In this document: piece by piece, positions 59,022 through 64,000 of the stretch | How positions within the stretch are numbered: the first letter of the stretch is position 1 | Layout of the letters: each line of letters starts with the position of its first letter | Origin: Xylogone sp. PMI_703 | Lineage: Eukaryota > Ascomycota > Leotiomycetes | Length of the DNA: 64,000 nucleotides | Direction of reading: 5' to 3' | Assembly (NCBI GenBank): GCA_021399445.1 | Contig: JAJTUQ010000005.1 | Coordinates: 3,968,001 to 4,032,000, forward strand | The notes under the pieces: generated by a model | Seen by the model: the letters and a program-made list of their open reading frames with translations, nothing else | Told to the model about the DNA's origin: nothing | Databases searched by the model: none | Program-made: the position numbers and the translations under genes

Positions 59022-60765
59022 ATGGCGTCCAGAGCAGCCTCAAATGAGCAGACGCCCCTCCTCAATCCACCCGCTCCACAAACTCAAACTGACGCCTTGA
59101 AAAATGCCCGACGCAGTGTGACATTCAATCCGAATCCTGCAGTGATAACCATTGATGGAAGCACGAAAACTCTTTCCAAACCAATAGCTACAACCACCAG
59201 ACCCTCGAGCGCGGAAAACACAGTCGGGACAGGAATCACGGCACTCAATAGGGTACGGCGACGAAATAGCTATGGAGCACCAGGCTCGATGCTCAATCAC
59301 CACCTAGCGAAAATTGGACCACAAAGAACCACCAAAAATGCCGAGAAGTTAAAAATTCTCCCCAATCCGGAAATTGAAGAAGAAGGACCTGATGAAGAGA
59401 GTGGCCGAGACGTTTACTCCCAATACACCCGTATAAAGGATCCAACAGCACGTCGCGATGCCGCACGGCTAGGGAAAGCAGATAGGGACAGGTTGCCCCG
59501 AGTTACGGCCTACTGCACATCTAATAAGTACAATCTGGACGGGTTGATGCGTTTCTTAAAGGGCAAGGGTAAATCGAAAGGTGCAAGCCCAAAGCTATTT
59601 GATGAATGTATATACACTCCCTACAGCTATGTCCGGCACTTTGACAAGATGAACTCTCGTATTTTAGAGGTCCAAAGTGCGCCAGTACCCCCAGCGTTAA
59701 GAGATCGAAGACATAGCGACAGTGAAGTTGAAATCGAAGATTCCTCAAATCATATTAGGGAAGATTTGATCGATTTACATACCGACGCTGGCGATACAAG
59801 TCTGAGCTCTGGAGAGAACCATGTTGGAAACAGAGATATACCCGAAGTGGAACAGAGAGCTATGGAAGAAGAGCATGCTCGAAGTGGAGAGACTGGGGCT
59901 GATTTTGATGTTCAAGTGCATACGCCTGAAGTGTTCCTATATGACTATGGAGTTGTGGTCATTTGGGGCATGTCGTTACAGCACGAACAGAGATTCTTGA
60001 AAGAGATTGCAAAATTCGAGAGCGAGAAGTTAGCACAGGATGATATACAAACCGAGAACTTCAATTTCTACTATACCAGAGAATATCAAGCACGGATATA
60101 CAACGACTTCATTACTTTGAGGGAGAAGAACAACTATATGACAAAATTGGCTATTTCCCATGCATTAGCTCAAAGCGTGAAGGTATGTATTGCTATATAA
60201 ATGTTTCCCGTACGGCTTGTCTCTTCTAGGACTAACTTTATTTGTAGACTTCTCTTTTCGAAGAGCTCGTTGATAACACTATTGAGGCTTGCAAAGACAT
60301 TCCAACCCAAATTGCACTGACTGGAAAAATCAATCTTTCTCGGACTGAAATAAACATGCAGATAGGTGAACTGTTCATCCTCCGTATAAACATCCACCTG
60401 AATGGTTCTGTACTTGATACACCGGAATTGTTCTGGGTAGAACCACAACTAGAACCAGTATATCAAGCAGTTCGAAGCTATCTCGAGATGGATCAGCGAG
60501 TCAGTCTATTAACCGAAAGATTGGATGTCATAGCGGATTTGCTAGCTGTACTCAAAGACCAGCTGAGTCACGGCCATGGAGAGATGCTAGAGTGGATTGG
60601 TGAGTTTGAATTTCCGCATTTTGTCCCTTATTTACATGGCCTTCCATCTAACAATGAGAGATGATATGCTAACATATTCCTTCTTTAGTTATCGTTCTCA
60701 TTGCTGCCGAAATTCTCGTTGCAATCATAAACATCGTTGTAGATTTGTATGCAGGAGTTGAATGA
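59022..60765 (+). CDS. RMD8: Rmd8-like DUF155 membrane protein
   Basis: Three exons, 59022-60182, 60248-60599 and 60689-60765; 529 aa. The N-terminal half is disordered and polar, opening with a NEQTPLLNPP motif that resembles a dileucine sorting signal. The DUF155/RMND1 domain spans about residues 305-480 (VFLYDYGVVVIWGM, NFYYTREYQARIYNDFITLREKNNYMTKLAISHALAQSVK given in parts, TPELFWVEPQLEPVY). A single C-terminal membrane helix (VIVLIAAEILVAIINIVV) is formed by the last exon. Yeast Rmd8 is linked to meiotic nuclear division/vacuole traits; the related animal RMND1 acts in mitochondria. The absence of a presequence favours the Rmd8/Rmd1 branch. Confidence 0.9.
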
Positions 60766-61162
60766 GGCTCTTTTTTTCCGCCGTTAACCTTTCATGGGAT
60801 TAAGAAAAGCATGGCGTTATGAGGGATGAATTGTTAGCAGGGCTTGTAAATATGGCAAACAGGGCACGGTAAAAGAATGCTAATACGTGTCTTCCACGGT
60901 GTATTTACGAAATTAATAAAGAAACAAAAGTCACATCGGAAAGGAACTATGCAGATGTCCGAGCATCATGACTATTACTTGCCCCCCTTCCTAGACATGT
61001 ATCTGGGAAAGGAACCCTTTTGAAGCTGACCTGTTCATAATATTACACCCTGCTGTATTTGTCCCCCCTTTGAGCCCATATTTCCACCGAACGCCATACC
61101 TAGACTATATAGGAACCCTCGTATTCTTCTATCGTACCTTGACAAAACAGCTGACAATCATG
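60766..61162. other. Convergent intergenic region
   Basis: About 400 bp between the stop codons of the RMD8-like (+) and HMG-type (-) genes. AT-rich; nothing else was seen. Confidence 0.55.
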
Positions 61163-62107
61163 CTAGTCTCGATTAATAGCTGTGAATCCCCCACCTCCAC
61201 CAGCACCGTTCTCGGCTTCTGGTTCGGCCTCTTCATGCTCATCGGCCATCTCTACATCTTCATCACCCTGTTCAGCTTGCTCAGATTTCTCACCATCCTT
61301 CTCTCCAGCACTAGGTTCATCTTTTCCTTCCTGCTGTCCCTTCTTCATCGCGTCAAACCGGTCCTGGAACCGCGCTTGCTCTGTAGCATCCAGATTCCTC
61401 CACCCACTGGCCAGTTCCATCTCGACATCGTACTTGCCCTCTGCAATTGCCTTGCGATTCTTTACCGTTAATACGGATCTGAGATCGTTGCAGTAGAGTT
61501 CAAATGCGTTGCGTGGTCGACGTGGTGGTTGTGCCGCGGGACTATTGGAGTTCTTGTTTGCGGCATTGCTCGATGAAGCATGTCCGTTCGTAGTCGCTGA
61601 TGGACGTTTCGCGTCGGGATTATTGTGTGAAAAAGCGTCTGAGCTGGGAGATAGCGCTACAGGGCCGGCCTGGATGAAGGCACCGCTTGTGCGATCGTTC
61701 ATCAGGTCTTGGAGGAACGACGGCTTGCGATGGCCACGTTTCGTTCGGAGGGGTTTTTCCTTGGGCTGTAAGTAAAGCAGAGTTAAGTCAGCCTTGACTG
61801 CGCTGAGAACATTTCTGATGGGGGCAATTCAGAATAGGGGAAGTAGGGGACGTACTGTGGGAGGTGGGCTTGGACTGCCTTCCGAATCTTCAACATTGGT
61901 GCTTGTTCGTTTGGCTAATTGTTCCATGAGGAATGCTCGTTCGAGTCGCATCTTTTCGATTGCGCGTTGCATGCGTACGAGTCGGAGACGCGATGCATCG
62001 TTGGCCTCTTCGACTTCATTCATTCGCTGCTTGAGTTGTACACATTTCCGGCGGTAGGATTCTTCTACTGAGGGAGGAAGAGGTGGCGGTATCGTTCCTG
62101 GAGACAT
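61163..62107 (-). CDS. NHP10: HMG-box protein, Nhp10-like (INO80 complex)
   Basis: Two exons, 62107-61856 and 61765-61163; 284 aa. The N-terminus (SVEESYRRKCVQLKQRMNEV and LVRMQRAIEKMRLERAFLMEQL) is a helical coiled-coil of the kind found in Nhp10/TFPT subunits of the INO80 chromatin remodeller. A basic patch (TKRGHRKPSF) and Ser/Asn-rich linker precede a single HMG-like box (about 175-230, PRRPRNAFELYCNDLRSVL, EMELASGWRNLDATEQARF). The tail is a long acidic Glu/Asp run ending GGGGGFTAINRD. Function by family: DNA-damage- and nucleosome-linked INO80 module. Head to head with CCT8. Confidence 0.85.
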
Positions 62108-62570
62108 TGTCAGTTATATTTGAATAAAAAATCTATCTTTATATTTTCCCCTAGTGACGAGTGCGAAGGCAGAATCTTCGTCAAAATTGAGCGACAGCGT
62201 ATTGAAGATGACCAAAGCCGTTTCATCGATCCCTCCACTGTTAAAAGAACAAATATGGTTCCAATGGCCTATGTTTCTGATGCGATGCAGAGAGAAATAG
62301 ACTTACCACTTGCAGGTGCCATCTTGTCGACTTGAAGATTATTCGTGTCTTCAGCGACTGTATTGATCCAGACTCGCGGCTGGATCAATGAAGCTATTCG
62401 GAGGCGGAAGCTTAGATGTTCCGCTGATGCCTTAGAAATGAGGACTCCACACCTCTCGCGTGAACTTTTTCGAATTAAGGACGACGCGATTAATGGAAGC
62501 TTCTTGCATGTGTGTGCCTGTGTGGATAAAATAGTTATAGAATCCTTCCTATTTCCACAACGCCAACAAC
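62108..62570. promoter_or_regulatory. Bidirectional promoter NHP10-like/CCT8
   Basis: 463 bp between divergent ATGs. Short ORFs on + (62120-62335 and 62345-62581) have no domain. Confidence 0.4.
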
Positions 62571-64000
62571 ATGTCTCTTAATATCCCAAATGCGCCAAAT
62601 GCTGGCCTATTTAAGCAGGGATATAACAAGTATATTTTACCCCTCACTTTCTTAAAGTCCTAAAGCGAGCTACCTTACTAACCAGAAATATAGCTATGAA
62701 TCTGAGGATGGAGCAGTTCTTCGAAACATCGATGCTTGCCGGACGATAGCCTCGACCGTGCAGACGTCCTTGGGCCCATATGGCCGAAATAAAATTGTCA
62801 TAAATCATCTTCAGAAGATGATCTTGACGTCCGATGCCGCCACTATTCTCAGAGAGCTCGATGTTGTGCATCCGGCTGCAAAACTTATTGTCATGGCAAG
62901 TCAGCAGCAAGAGGCTGAAATGGGTGATGCCACAAATATGGTTATTGTACTGGCAGGAGAACTACTCAGAAAAGCCGAAGATTTATTACGCATGGGCTTG
63001 TCCACCAGTGATATCATTGCTGGTTATGAACGAGCTCAGAAATTCGCCCTAGACGAGTTAGAGAAGCTTGTTGTGGATAAAGTGGAAGATATGCGATCAC
63101 AACCAGAGCTTAGCAAAGCAATTCGGACCGTTATTGCTAGTAAACAGAGTGGGAGTGAAGACGTCCTGGCGGAAATGGTCTCCGAGGCAGTCTTATCTGT
63201 GCTCCCAAAGAACCCCCTGAACTTCAATGTCGACAATATCAGAGTTGTTAAGATCATGGGAGGTAGCTTAGAGCAAAGCAGGGTAGTAAAGGGAATGGTA
63301 TTCGGCCGAGAACCAGATGGATCAGTTAAGAAAGCTACGAAGGCAAAGGTCGGTGTCTACTCATGCCCGCTTGACATCAGCCAGACGGAGACAAAGGGAA
63401 CAGTATTGCTCCACAATGCTAAAGAGATGTTGGATTTTACCAAAGGGGAAGAGAAACAACTGGAAACCCAAATTAAGGAGCTATACGATTCTGGTATTAG
63501 AGTGGTTGTTGCTGGTTCAACTGTTGGAGAACTTGCCTCACATTATCTTAACCGCTTCGGCATTCTTTATATCCGTATCCTGAGCAAGTTTGAGCTCCGA
63601 AGGTTATGCAGAGTTGTTGGTGCCACACCACTAGCCAGACTGGGAGCTCCCATGCCTGATGAGATGGGTACCGTCGATGTTGTCGAGACTCTCGAGATTG
63701 GTGGTGATCGAGTCACAGTCTTTAGACAAGAAAGTGAATTGACAAGAACAGCTACCCTCGTTATTCGAGGAGCCACTCAGAATCATCTGGATGATTTAGA
63801 GCGTGCGGTCGATGACGGCGTTAACGTTGTGAAAGCTATCACCAGAGATGCAAGACTGGTGCCTGGTGCTGGAGCTACTGAGACGCAGCTTGTTGGACGG
63901 ATACAGGCATTTGGTGACAAGACCCCGGGCCTTTCACAGTATGCAATCAGAAAATATGGTGAAGCGTTTGAGGTTATCCCAAGAACCCTGGCCGAGAGTG
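62571..64000 (+). CDS. CCT8: CCT8 chaperonin theta subunit (partial, runs off window)
   Basis: Exon 1 is 62571-62629 (MSLNIPNAPNAGLFKQGYN), intron 62630-62693 (branch CTAAC, acceptor TATAG, the first AG being too close to the branch), then one exon to the window end with no stop. About 455 residues are visible of a usual total near 550. Group II chaperonin signatures: TSLGPYGRNKIV, ILTSDAATIL, GDATNMVIVLAGELL and the apical segment IRVVKIMGGSLEQS. The ring of eight CCT subunits folds actin, tubulin and other cytosolic proteins with ATP. The usual GDGT nucleotide motif reads GDAT here. The frame stays open at the edge, so ORF scans that need a stop miss it. Confidence 0.95.

Overview
The window reads as nuclear DNA of a filamentous ascomycete (Pezizomycotina). 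Genes are monocistronic on both strands. They carry short introns (about 46-209 nt) with GT..AG ends and CTAAC/CTGAC-like branch sites, and they encode fungal-type proteins. The protein repertoire would fit Leotiomycetes (Helotiales), but that placement is inference from general familiarity, not a search. No rRNA, tRNA, CRISPR or bacterial-type operon was seen.

Layout. 0-9 kb: a BCS1-type AAA ATPase with a long EQKEK repeat tail, then a five-exon ubiquitin protease (UBP12 type). 10-19 kb: a Prr1-like protein kinase (-), a 3-kb gap, an intronless triosephosphate isomerase (+) and a cytochrome c peroxidase (-). 19-28 kb is the accessory part: a 21-bp minisatellite, an HNH_2-type protein, a small zinc-ribbon protein, a class-3 lipase and an orphan coiled-coil protein. 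28-44 kb is dense housekeeping: CCDC47/DUF1682 (-), haspin kinase (+), a mitochondrial PPR-like protein (-) head to head with COX7 (+), RTT103 (-) head to head with clathrin light chain (+), and CDC37 (-) head to head with a mitochondrial ABC half transporter (+). 44-52.6 kb: a GEF1-type CLC protein (-), neurochondrin (+), an orphan two-exon gene (+) and an arylamine N-acetyltransferase (-). 53.5-64 kb: NC2-alpha/BUR6 (-), a SET-domain methyltransferase (+), a 676-bp MITE-like element, RMD8 (+), an NHP10-like HMG protein (-) and the 5' two thirds of CCT8 (+), which runs off the end.

Most multi-exon gene models here were assembled by hand from splice signals and reading phase. They include a 68-residue COX7 split into four exons with an 8-nt first exon, and CCT8, which is open at the window edge. 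Several genes act in related processes by established family roles: mitochondrial respiration and translation (BCS1-like, PPR, COX7, ABC half transporter, possibly CCP), chromatin and transcription (haspin, RTT103, NC2-alpha, NHP10, SET) and protein folding or turnover (CDC37, CCT8, UBP12). They are neighbours, not operons.

Most notable observations: (1) a non-autonomous transposon-like element at 57903-58578 with 59-bp perfect terminal inverted repeats and an internal perfect 15-bp minisatellite; (2) a CLC transporter with Gln at the position of the proton glutamate; (3) a 25-copy perfect 15-bp coding minisatellite in the AAA ATPase; (4) an intronless TPI; (5) a head-to-head PPR/COX7 mitochondrial gene pair; (6) several lineage-restricted-looking genes in the 19-28 kb stretch.
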